DNA of 5,373 nucleotides from an uncultured Sphingomonadales bacterium (GTDB taxonomy: Bacteria > Pseudomonadota > Alphaproteobacteria > Sphingomonadales > Sphingomonadaceae), in assembly GCA_903911985.1 (NCBI GenBank), contig CAIWFP010000402.1:1-5373 (forward strand), written 5' to 3'. Below are positions 1 to 5,373 of this stretch, one piece after another. Positions within the stretch are counted from its first letter, which is position 1. Each line of letters opens with the position of its first letter. The translations under genes were made by a program, and so were the position numbers. The notes below the pieces were generated by a model. That model saw nothing but the letters and a program-made list of their open reading frames with translations, searched no databases and was not told the DNA's origin.

Positions 1-896
1 CCCACGGTCGCGCCGGTCAGGGCGCCATTCCTGGGCACGGTCACCGCCTCCAGTTCCAGGCCGAACTCGTGGAGGCTGCGCTTCAGGTCACGCATCGGGC
101 CGGATTCGCCGAGGAACTGGGCGGTGCCGGGATAGAGGATCATCTCGGCGATCCGTTCCGCGCCGATGTGCGTGGGCAGCACCACCTTGTCGGCCCCGGC
201 ATGGATCAGCTTGCCTTCGGTGGATGGCAATTCGCCGCGCGCGATAATCTCCAGCGCCGGGTTGAGGTTGCGCGCCGACAGGGTGATGAACACATTGGTC
301 GCATCATCCGGCAGCACGCTGGCCAGCACGCGGGCGCGTTTTATCCCGGCGTCCTGCAGCGCGACCTCGTCCGTCGCATCACCCGTCAGGCAGATATGGC
401 CCGCCGCCTGCGCCGCCGCGAGCTTGGCCGGATTGCGCTCGATAATGACGAAACTCTGGCGCGCATCGGCCAGTTCGCGGGCCAGCTGCTGGCCGATGCG
501 GCCATAGCCACAAATGATGGTGTGGCCGACAAGCTTATCGATCTGCGCCTTCATGCGATCTATCCCCAGCAGCCTGCGAAGCTGCACATGCGTGAGAAAT
601 TGTATCAGCGCGCCGGTCAGCACGATCATGCCGGTGCAACCGAGCAATATGGTGCCCATCGTCAGCCCCCGCAGCATGGGCGTGTTGATGGGATGAACCT
701 CGTTAAAGCCAACGGAAAATATCGTCAGCATCACCATATAGGCGGCGTCGCCCAGGCTCCACCCCATCAGGACAAAGCCGGTAACAGACAGCAGGAAGAC
801 CAGACTCACAAAGGCGAGCGCCCGCACCAGCCCTTGGGCGGGCGAGCCCAGCATGACGCCCGCGGCGTCTCCCGCCCTGTCCCTGTATTGCGCCAT
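1..896 (-). CDS. Two-TM potassium channel with TrkA-N (RCK) domain, C-terminus cut off by window edge
   Basis: Inner-membrane ion channel subunit of the pore-plus-RCK type, whose cytoplasmic domain gates the pore in response to bound ligand (family knowledge). The visible 298 codons give a short cytoplasmic N-terminus, TM1 at about residues 25-45, a pore loop at about 52-68, TM2 at about 80-102, a linker, and a Rossmann TrkA-N domain starting near residue 125. That domain shows the dinucleotide motif GYGRIG (130-135), the acidic end of strand 2 in IIERNP (E153) and TGDATDEVAL (171-180). A TrkA-C domain appears to begin after about residue 260 and runs off the left edge. The filter is S61-V-G-F-N-E66 instead of the canonical TVGYGD, so K+ selectivity is assumed, not shown. 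ATG at 896 is chosen because it leaves a short N-terminus before TM1; an in-frame ATG at 986 would add 30 non-hydrophobic residues. Neither has a strong ribosome binding site. The gene is divergent from sthA. Confidence 0.88.
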   Translation of the reverse strand, partial: MAQYRDRAGDAAGVMLGSPAQGLVRALAFVSLVFLLSVTGFVLMGWSLGDAAYMVMLTIFSVGFNEVHPINTPMLRGLTMGTILLGCTGMIVLTGALIQFLTHVQLRRLLGIDRMKAQIDKLVGHTIICGYGRIGQQLARELADARQSFVIIERNPAKLAAAQAAGHICLTGDATDEVALQDAGIKRARVLASVLPDDATNVFITLSARNLNPALEIIARGELPSTEGKLIHAGADKVVLPTHIGAERIAEMILYPGTAQFLGESGPMRDLKRSLHEFGLELEAVTVPRNGALTGATV

Positions 897-1176
897 ATTC
901 GGTGTGTCTCGCGATGCTGCGTGCGCGAGGATGTCGGGGATGGCCGCCCATGTCCAGTCACACTGCGCATTCCGCCCTTGCCGCATTCCACCATTCCGAA
1001 CCCATTCCCGCTAGGCAAGCTATCGCGGCGCATGACAAACGGGCGAGCACCGGATAGGCTGCCCAAATTCATACCATCGGGAGCGGTGCCGGATCGGGGC
1101 AGTTGGTTGGCGGAAATGGCGCGCGGGGGTTGCCCGGCGCCGGTTCCATCGCCGGCAAATGGGGGCACCGCGACGC
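897..1176. other. Divergent intergenic region between the channel gene and sthA
   Basis: The two flanking genes point away from each other, so both promoters should lie here (inference). I see no convincing -35/-10 pair on either strand. The only symmetric element is a short GC-rich palindrome, CCGGCGCCGG at 1134-1143, just ahead of the sthA start region; at this GC content it may be chance. Open frames across this interval read as low-complexity Arg/Pro/Gly peptides typical of antisense shadows in GC-rich DNA. Confidence 0.5.
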
Positions 1177-2577
1177 ATGGACAGTTATGATCTCATCGTA
1201 ATCGGCAGTGGGCCAGCGGGCCGCCGGGCCGCCGTTCAGGCCGCGAAGCTGGGCAATTCCGTGCTGGTGGTGGAAGGGCGCAAGCGGGTGGGCGGCGTGT
1301 CGGTCCACACCGGCACCATCCCCTCCAAAACCCTGCGCGAAACGGCGCTCAACCTCTCTGGCTGGCGGGAACGCGGGTTTTACGGGCACAGCTACCGCGT
1401 CAAGAAGGAGATCGGCGGCACCGACCTTGGCATCCGCCTGACCAAGACGCTGGAGCATGAGGTGGATGTTCTGGAGCACCAGTTCCAGCGCAATAATGTG
1501 CGCACCATTGCCGGCATGGCCCGGTTCGTCGATGCCCACCGCGTCAATATCCGCTGTGTGGATGACAGCGACCTCGTCGTTTCCGGCGAGCGCATTCTCA
1601 TCGCCTGCGGCACGGTGCCCTTTCGGCCCGACACCATTCCCTTCGATGATGTCCATATCCTCGACAGCGACGCGCTGATCGATGCGCCGCGCGTACCGCG
1701 CAGCCTCACCGTGATCGGCGCCGGGGTCATCGGCGTGGAATATGCCACGATTTTCAGTGCACTGGACGTGCCGGTCACGCTGATCGAACCGCGCGACAGC
1801 TTTCTCGATTTCGTCGATCGCGAGATCATCCAGGAGTTCATCCATATCCTGCGCGATCGCGGCACGGTCATCCGGCTGGGCTGTTCGGTGGCAAAGGTGG
1901 AGGCCGGGGCTGATGGCTGGCCGGTCACCACCCTGTCGGATGGGCGCCAGATCCGCAGTGACATGCTGCTTTACGCCGCTGGCCGAACGGGTGCCACGGC
2001 GGCTCTGGGGCTGGAGAACTGCGGCCTGTCGGTGGATGGGCGCGGGCGCATTGCGGTAGACCCCAAAACCTTTCAGACCGAGGTGCCGCACATCTACGCT
2101 GCGGGCGATGTCATCGGCTTTCCCAGCCTTGCCTCCACCTCCATGGAACAGGGGCGGATCGCGGCGTGCCACGCATTCGGCCTGCCAGTACCGCCCGCGC
2201 CGCAATATTTCCCCTATGGCATCTATGCCGTGCCGGAAATATCCACCGTCGGCATGAACGAGGAGGAGGTGCGCAAGCGCGGTATCCCCTATGAATGCGG
2301 CATCGCCCGTTTCCGCGAGACCTCGCGCGGGCATATCATGGGGCTGAACAGCGGTATGATGAAAATGCTGTTCTCGCTCAAGACCCGCCGCCTGCTGGGC
2401 GTGCATATCATTGGCGAGGGGGCGACGGAGCTGATCCACATCGGTCAGGCGGTGCTGAACCTGAAGGGCACGCTGGATTATTTTATCGAAAACACCTTCA
2501 GGTACCCAACGCTCGCCGAGGCCTACAAGATCGCCGCGCTCGATGCGTGGAACCGCATGCCCCGGGGCCAGGGCTGA
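1177..2577 (+). CDS. sthA: Soluble (Si-specific) NAD(P)+ transhydrogenase, FAD flavoprotein
   Basis: Cytosolic flavoenzyme that transfers hydride between NADPH and NAD+ without using the membrane potential, draining excess NADPH (family knowledge). The 466 residues match the length I recall for E. coli SthA and align end to end. They show the FAD Rossmann motif GSGPAG (10-15), GGVSVHTGTIPSK (39-51), the NAD(P) Rossmann motif GAGVIG (181-186), the second FAD contact YAAGD (307-311), and a dimerisation domain ending in FRYPTLAEAYKIAAL (from about 441). In lipoamide dehydrogenases the GG-x-C...C-IPSK pair forms a redox disulfide. Here both positions are non-Cys (S42, T47), and the C-terminal HPT catalytic His is Tyr443, which excludes a disulfide oxidoreductase and fits SthA. 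ATG 1177 is preferred over in-frame ATG 1159 because MDSYDLIVIGSG matches the family start, although neither has a good ribosome binding site. No clear terminator follows. Confidence 0.93.
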   Translation: MDSYDLIVIGSGPAGRRAAVQAAKLGNSVLVVEGRKRVGGVSVHTGTIPSKTLRETALNLSGWRERGFYGHSYRVKKEIGGTDLGIRLTKTLEHEVDVLEHQFQRNNVRTIAGMARFVDAHRVNIRCVDDSDLVVSGERILIACGTVPFRPDTIPFDDVHILDSDALIDAPRVPRSLTVIGAGVIGVEYATIFSALDVPVTLIEPRDSFLDFVDREIIQEFIHILRDRGTVIRLGCSVAKVEAGADGWPVTTLSDGRQIRSDMLLYAAGRTGATAALGLENCGLSVDGRGRIAVDPKTFQTEVPHIYAAGDVIGFPSLASTSMEQGRIAACHAFGLPVPPAPQYFPYGIYAVPEISTVGMNEEEVRKRGIPYECGIARFRETSRGHIMGLNSGMMKMLFSLKTRRLLGVHIIGEGATELIHIGQAVLNLKGTLDYFIENTFRYPTLAEAYKIAALDAWNRMPRGQG

Positions 2578-2848
2578 GTTCACGCGCGTCCGGCCGGTCA
2601 AGCGCCATACGTCATCCCCGCGCGGGCAGGTATCGGCGCTTGCAAGGCACCAGCATGCGACCTAACATTCTTGGATATTTCTGTCCGTTGCTGGTCTTTA
2701 CCGCCCGGGGAGCCTCTCTGGTTTTGGGCGCCCTGTCCATGCCCTGTGCCCGGCTGGTCATGCACGGGAAATATCTTGTTTGTACATTGGATACCCAAGA
2801 GTAAGCCTGAAAGAGTTTGGCAGAATTTTCGCAGAAGGTGTCGCGGGC
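2578..2848. other. Gene-free stretch with falling GC content before the glycosyltransferase
   Basis: No coding region is supported here. The first 60 bases are GC-rich and hold a possible extragenic palindrome remnant (2610-2634). From about 2650 the composition drifts AT-richer and stays so into the next gene. The glycosyltransferase promoter should be here, but I cannot assign boxes; a TTGTTT at 2776-2781 is a candidate -35 with no good partner. A TTG at 2780 preceded by GGGAA (2766-2770) would be an alternative start for the downstream gene and would extend it by 23 residues. Confidence 0.45.
2610..2634. repeat. Possible degenerate extragenic palindromic repeat (CGTCATCCCCGCG type)
   Basis: CGTCATCCCCGCG at 2610-2622 matches the left arm of a short dispersed intergenic palindrome common in proteobacterial genomes (CGTCATYCCCGCG, two bases, GGCGGGRATC; recalled, not searched). 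The right side, GGGCAGGTATC, departs from the ideal arm at a few positions, so the stem is degraded. It sits about 30 bases after the sthA stop, a usual location for such elements. Only one copy occurs in the window, so repetition is not shown here. Confidence 0.3.
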
Positions 2849-3970
2849 GTGCAAAGTATTGCTAGGTTTTTCGATCGCAATCTCTGGATAATTTTTGCCT
2901 TATTTTGCGGATTTGCGGCAATTCTACAAATATATGATGGAGCGTATAGCGCGGATTTTGGCGGACATGGTGATGAGGCTGGCCATTTTGTAACGTCTCT
3001 GATGATAAGAGACTTTTTATTTAGTGGGCACTATACCCGTCCATGGGCTTTCGCTCGTGAATATTACCTGCATTTCCCCAGGGTTGTAATCGGCCACTGG
3101 CCTCCGTTGATGTATGTGAGCGGCGGCCTATGGCTCGCCCTATTTGGAGCCTCGCGCACGGCGGCGATGCTGTTCATTGCCGCCACCGCCGCCGGCAGCG
3201 CCACATTGATCTACACGCTGGGCAGCAGGCTGGTTTCCCGCAGGGGCGGGGCGCTCGCTGCGCTGCTGTTTCTGGCCTCGCCGCTGGTGCAGGCTTCCAC
3301 CGCCATGTACATAACCGAACACCTCGTCACGCTCTTCATGTTGGCGAGTGCGGCGATGTTCGGGCGTTTTGCAAAAACCGGATCCACCCGCGACGGGGTC
3401 CTGTTTGGCCTGCTCGCCGCAGCCGCTATCCTCACGCGGGGCAGCGGCTGGGCTTTGGGGCTGATGCCTGTCGTGGCAATCCTGCTGACGCGAAATTTTG
3501 CCCTGCTGAAGCGGTCCGGCCTGTGGCTTGGCGCATTGCCCCCGCTGCTTGCGGGCGTGCCGTGGTATTACCTCACGCGATCGATGATGACGGGCAGCTG
3601 GGCCGGCAGTCCGGGAGACGAGCCCTATTGGCGGGTGGCGGTCAGGGCCTTTGGCACCGATCTTTACCAAAGCCTTGGACTGGCGGTCAGCCTTCTGGCT
3701 CTTGCCGGTTTCTATGTAAAAATCCTCAGGCCCTTTGCCGAAAGGGCGGTTGCCCCCGAGTGGGCGGCGCTGGCGGGCCTCGCCATCGCGACCCTTGGCC
3801 TGCAATGCGCCCTGCCCGTGGGCATCGAGGCCCGGTATATGGTGACCGTGATCCCCACGGTGCTGCTGCTCGCGGTGGCGGGGCTGGCCACGCTGGAGGC
3901 CCCGGTGGCGCGGTTCCTGCCGGGCGTTGCCACACGGATCGGGGTGAGTTCCCTGCTGCCGGGCTCCTAG
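2849..3970 (+). CDS. N-terminal membrane part of the glycosyltransferase, up to the amber stop
   Basis: If TAG is read as stop, the product is 373 residues. Helices are visible at about 11-30, 82-101, 103-125, 133-150, 155-172, two within 184-215, 225-242, 274-294, 304-324 and 330-348. The first periplasmic loop carries GDEAGHF (41-47), whose Asp-Glu pair is the likely catalytic acid site of GT-C enzymes. It is followed by YLHFPRVVIGHWPPLMY (73-89), a good match to the PMT_2/ArnT-like signature, and GIEARYMVTVIP (325-336), resembling the conserved Arg-Tyr/Pro segment before a late helix. All recognisable catalytic-loop features are therefore upstream of the stop, but the last helix and the soluble domain are lost. 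Bases 2849 to about 3110 are AT-rich and the rest strongly GC-rich. Donor sugar and acceptor cannot be told from sequence. In a longer annotation the start may be placed at TTG 2780 (396 residues). Confidence 0.75.
   Translation: MQSIARFFDRNLWIIFALFCGFAAILQIYDGAYSADFGGHGDEAGHFVTSLMIRDFLFSGHYTRPWAFAREYYLHFPRVVIGHWPPLMYVSGGLWLALFGASRTAAMLFIAATAAGSATLIYTLGSRLVSRRGGALAALLFLASPLVQASTAMYITEHLVTLFMLASAAMFGRFAKTGSTRDGVLFGLLAAAAILTRGSGWALGLMPVVAILLTRNFALLKRSGLWLGALPPLLAGVPWYYLTRSMMTGSWAGSPGDEPYWRVAVRAFGTDLYQSLGLAVSLLALAGFYVKILRPFAERAVAPEWAALAGLAIATLGLQCALPVGIEARYMVTVIPTVLLLAVAGLATLEAPVARFLPGVATRIGVSSLLPGS
3968..3970 (+). other. In-frame amber codon inside the glycosyltransferase
   Basis: The local codons read GGC TCC TAG CTA CTG GGC: Gly-Ser-stop-Leu-Leu-Gly. 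The open frame continues for 196 more codons to TAG 4559-4561. The hydrophobic helix spans the codon, so a hydrophobic residue is expected here; Trp (TGG) is one transition away, and Leu (TTG) is one transversion away. Confidence 0.85.
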
Positions 3971-4012
3971 CTACTGGGCACCCTGCTGCTGGGCGCCTTC
4001 GCCGCGCAGCAA

Positions 4013-4561
4013 TTGTCGCGGCCACTCAACCTGCGGAATGATGGATATGCCAGCATGGTGGCAGACATCAACGCGAAGCTTGGCAAGGCGCCACAGGTCT
4101 GGTTCATTTCCGCGGGCGAACTGGGCGATGGCAGCGCGATTGCCGCGATTGCCCTGCAGTCTCCCCGAACGGGCCGTTCCGTGGTTCTTCGCGGCAGCAA
4201 GGTTCTGGTTAATCAGGATTGGTTCGGCCGCAATAGTCAGGATCTGTTCCCAACCGTCGAAAAGCTTCGCGCGGTTATGGATGACATCCCGGTCGGGGTG
4301 ATCATCATTGACGACGCGGTCTCGGCGCGTGATCTGAAGCCGTACCACGCCCGGATGAAAGCGATGGTTGGCGCAAAAGGCAGCGAATGGGAACCGGTTG
4401 GCTCATATCCGGTCAAACGCGAAAATGTCGTGATACCCGGCGCTCTGCATGTTTATGTCCGGCACTCGCTCCAATATCTTCAGACCGCCCATCCCGAGAT
4501 CAACTTTGCCCGGATCAATGCACTGGTCAGCTCCAATGTGGTATACGCAAGGCAACGCTAG
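4013..4561 (+). CDS. C-terminal soluble domain of the interrupted glycosyltransferase
   Basis: This is the same reading frame as the upstream membrane part; the frame is open from 3971, and TTG 4013 is merely the first start-like codon. There is no ribosome binding site before it, so independent translation is doubtful. The roughly 180 residues have no membrane segment or signal peptide. They read as an alternating alpha/beta fold: QVWFISAGELGDGSAIAAI, then SVVLRGSKVLVNQDWFG, then VGVIIIDDAV, ending in a conserved-looking tail. I recall similar C-terminal domains (nucleotide-free 'VLRASK..DW.G' pattern) attached to PMT_2-type glycosyltransferases in other bacteria, where the domain would lie outside the membrane; its role is not known to me. 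Codon use is GC-rich and still coding-like, with no further stops or frameshifts, which argues that the amber is young or tolerated. Confidence 0.55.
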   Translation: MSRPLNLRNDGYASMVADINAKLGKAPQVWFISAGELGDGSAIAAIALQSPRTGRSVVLRGSKVLVNQDWFGRNSQDLFPTVEKLRAVMDDIPVGVIIIDDAVSARDLKPYHARMKAMVGAKGSEWEPVGSYPVKRENVVIPGALHVYVRHSLQYLQTAHPEINFARINALVSSNVVYARQR

Positions 4562-4577
4562 GATTGGGTAACAAGCC

Positions 4578-4610
4578 CATTGGGCCTGGCACCTCCGGCA
4601 ATGCCCAATG
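4578..4610 (+). repeat. Inverted repeat just downstream of the glycosyltransferase stop
   Basis: CATTGGGC and GCCCAATG pair perfectly over 8 bp around a 17-base loop, 16 bases after the TAG. An alternative pairing of GCCTGGCA (4584-4591) with the TGCC..AGGC segment at 4609-4618 is also possible. There is no T tract, so it is at best a weak or Rho-assisted transcription end, or an mRNA 3'-end stabilising fold. Confidence 0.35.
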
Positions 4611-4728
4611 CCGCAGGCGGTCCCGCGCCGCCCGAATGAGTATTTTCCGAGTCTGTTCCCGCTCCTCTCCGGCCCGTAGTTATTGCCTCGATGCTCGCGG
4701 TCACGCCTTATCCCCCCCCTCGAAGGCA

Positions 4729-4762
4729 CTGACCGTGACGGTTCGCATGGCCAAACGGTCAG
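4729..4762. promoter_or_regulatory. Possible operator: clustered ACGGT half-sites
   Basis: CTGACCGT (4729-4736) and ACGGTCAG (4755-4762) are exact reverse complements separated by 18 bases. A third half-site, ACGGTT (4738-4743), directly abuts the first, giving ACCGTGACGGT. Three copies of one pentamer within 34 bases upstream of the SYLF gene could be a repressor or activator site. No known regulator is recognised, and this could equally be a weak hairpin. Confidence 0.25.
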
Positions 4763-4782
4763 GATCTTGTCGCATCGCACTA

Positions 4783-4819
4783 TAGGCCGACGGCTGTTCG
4801 CAGCCGTCGGCCTACCTTT
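4783..4819 (+). terminator. Perfect 14-bp hairpin with TTCG loop, terminator-like
   Basis: TAGGCCGACGGCTG (4783-4796), loop TTCG (4797-4800), CAGCCGTCGGCCTA (4801-4814): every base pairs. The downstream sequence CCTTTA has only three T, so the tail of a classical intrinsic terminator is poor. The upstream side also lacks the A tract a minus-strand terminator would need. Its position between two plus-strand genes, 76 bases before the SYLF start, still makes transcription termination for the glycosyltransferase the likeliest role. An unrelated RNA or repeat element is the alternative. Confidence 0.5.
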
Positions 4820-4890
4820 AGCGAACGGACCTTTCGCGCAAGCTTTGCGCCGGGTGCCATTTTGCGAAAACCCCATTGGAGTAGCCCCAG

Positions 4891-5373
4891 ATGAAATTAA
4901 CCCGCCGCTCGCTCACCACGGTCGCCCTCGCCATGCTGACCACGCTCAGCCCTCTGGCGATGTCCTCCGCACAGGCCCGTTCCGCCGTCCAGATCGCCGA
5001 TCAGGGTGAGCGCACGCTGCGCCAGCTTGAGGCGCGCGATCCCGGTTCGCGCGTGTTCGCGCGCAACGCCAAGGCCGTGCTGGTATTCCCGTCCATCTTC
5101 AAGGCGGGTCTGGTATTCGGCGGCGAAAGCGGCAACGGGGTTCTGTTGGTCCACGGTCGTCCGGCGGGCTATTACAATCTGTCCGGCGGCAGCTGGGGGT
5201 TGCAGATTGGCGCCCAAAAGTTCAGCTATGTGTTGTTCTTCATGAATGACTCCTCGGTGCGCTACCTGAAGGAAAGCGATGGCTTCGCCGTGGGCACGGG
5301 GCCCAGCATTGTCGTTGTCAACAAGGGCGCCGGGGCCGAGGGCGATACCACGACCTTCACCAAGGACGTCTAC
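4891..5373 (+). CDS. Exported SYLF-domain (Ysc84-type) lipid-binding protein, 3' end cut off by window
   Basis: The visible 161 residues start with a signal peptide: basic MKLTRRS, a hydrophobic stretch to about 23, and an AQA/R cleavage site after residue 29. The TRRSL segment is a loose twin-arginine look-alike, but Sec export is more likely. From about residue 58 the protein matches the SYLF domain (PF04366): AKAVLVFPSIFKAGLVFGGE, GYYNLSGGSWGLQIGAQKFSY, then YLKESDGFAVGTGPSIVVVNKG and TFTKDVY. The central aromatic/Gly block is the domain's hallmark. Eukaryotic SYLF proteins bind phosphoinositides and actin; bacterial exported versions are annotated as lipid-binding with unclear physiology. 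ATG 4891 has GGAG at 4878-4881, nine bases upstream, a good spacing, and gives the signal peptide directly. The gene probably has its own promoter between the 4783-4814 hairpin and the start. Only a short C-terminal portion should be missing. Confidence 0.92.
   Translation, partial: MKLTRRSLTTVALAMLTTLSPLAMSSAQARSAVQIADQGERTLRQLEARDPGSRVFARNAKAVLVFPSIFKAGLVFGGESGNGVLLVHGRPAGYYNLSGGSWGLQIGAQKFSYVLFFMNDSSVRYLKESDGFAVGTGPSIVVVNKGAGAEGDTTTFTKDVY

Larger units (their letters stand above)
2849..4561 (+). pseudogene. ArnT/PMT_2-type GT-C glycosyltransferase gene interrupted by an in-frame amber codon
   Basis: Read through the single TAG at 3968-3970, this is one frame of 570 codons plus a terminal TAG, close to the length expected for a GT39/GT83-like membrane glycosyltransferase. 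Such enzymes use polyprenyl-phosphate sugars to modify lipid or protein acceptors on the outer face of the cytoplasmic membrane (family knowledge). The transmembrane series runs through the stop: the residues before it (IGVSSLLPGS) and after it (LLGTLLLGAFAA) together form the last helix. The C-terminal soluble domain then follows without any frame change. A TGG (Trp) to TAG transition is the simplest explanation, though other one-base origins are possible. A recent nonsense mutation, a sequencing error or amber readthrough all fit. The start is taken as GTG 2849 with AGAAGG at 2833-2838; TTG 2780 is the alternative. Confidence 0.72.
4562..4890. other. Noncoding region rich in inverted repeats between the glycosyltransferase and SYLF genes
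   Basis: No gene is supported over these 329 bases; the open frames are short, lack ribosome binding sites and have Arg/Ser/Cys-rich compositions. In order it contains: an 8-bp inverted repeat CATTGGGC/GCCCAATG (4578-4585, 4603-4610) right after the stop codon; a run of eight C (4712-4719); an 8-bp inverted repeat CTGACCGT/ACGGTCAG (4729-4736, 4755-4762); a perfect 14-bp hairpin (4783-4814); a 6-bp hairpin GCGCAA/TTGCGC (4836-4841, 4845-4850); and the GGAG ribosome binding site of the next gene (4878-4881). No clear sigma-70 or EcfG-type promoter was recognised. Confidence 0.6.

Noticed and set aside
1134..1143. Palindrome CCGGCGCCGG near the sthA start as an operator
   Set aside because: Ten-base C/G palindromes are common by chance at this GC content, and no second site or promoter accompanies it.
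69..1190. Long plus-strand open frame of 373 codons opposite the channel gene
   Set aside because: The translation is rich in Arg, Gln, His and Gly with no domain or membrane pattern, while the opposite strand encodes a clear channel with recognisable motifs. It is an antisense shadow in GC-rich DNA.
1177..2577. Dihydrolipoamide dehydrogenase or mercuric/glutathione reductase identity
   Set aside because: Both disulfide cysteines and the C-terminal catalytic His are absent, and the end-to-end wording follows SthA.
1069..2601. Minus-strand open frame of 510 codons opposite sthA
   Set aside because: It mirrors sthA codons, is His/Asp/Ala/Gln-rich and has no family features. sthA on the plus strand is unambiguous, so this is a shadow frame.
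2295..2804. Plus-strand frame running from inside sthA to just before the glycosyltransferase
   Set aside because: Most of it overlaps sthA in another frame; the tail past 2577 has no ribosome binding site of its own and no recognisable domain.
3130..4041. Plus-strand frame overlapping the glycosyltransferase, open across the amber codon
   Set aside because: I considered whether a frameshift into this frame could bypass the TAG. The peptide is Arg/Gly/Pro/Cys-rich without membrane helices, and the C-terminal domain resumes in the original frame, so no frameshift is needed.
4387..4785. Possible small gene in the gap after the glycosyltransferase
   Set aside because: Its first half overlaps the glycosyltransferase tail in another frame, and the rest is a Ser/Arg/Cys-rich peptide without a ribosome binding site or family resemblance.

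Overview
The window looks like a stretch of chromosome from a high-GC alphaproteobacterium. A sphingomonad-like lineage is my best guess, from the sthA active-site wording (GGVSVHTGTIPSK), the strong GC preference at third codon positions and the SYLF protein. This is inference, since no phylogenetic marker is present.

Layout from left to right. (1) Positions 1-896, minus strand: most of a two-helix potassium-channel-like protein with a TrkA-N/RCK domain, cut off by the left edge. Its pore filter is atypical (SVGFNE). (2) Positions 897-1176: a divergent intergenic region of about 280 bases. (3) Positions 1177-2577, plus strand: a complete soluble NAD(P) transhydrogenase (sthA), of family-typical length and lacking the redox-active cysteines. 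(4) Positions 2578-2848: a gene-free stretch in which composition falls to low GC. (5) Positions 2849-4561, plus strand: a GT-C fold membrane glycosyltransferase of the ArnT/PMT_2 type with a C-terminal soluble domain. Its reading frame is split by one in-frame TAG at 3968-3970, and everything on both sides of that codon reads as one protein. Its first 260 or so bases are markedly AT-richer than the rest. (6) Positions 4562-4890: a noncoding region with several inverted repeats, including a perfect 14-bp stem with a TTCG loop. (7) Positions 4891 to the right edge, plus strand: a secreted SYLF-domain (Ysc84-type) protein, cut off by the window.

The genes do not form an obvious operon or pathway. 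They are an ion channel, a cytosolic NADPH/NADH balancing enzyme, an envelope glycosyltransferase and an exported lipid-binding-type protein, each separated by about 270 bases or more. The region reads as ordinary chromosome. The most notable item is the amber-interrupted glycosyltransferase with its internal composition step. I found no mobile element, CRISPR array, tRNA or rRNA.
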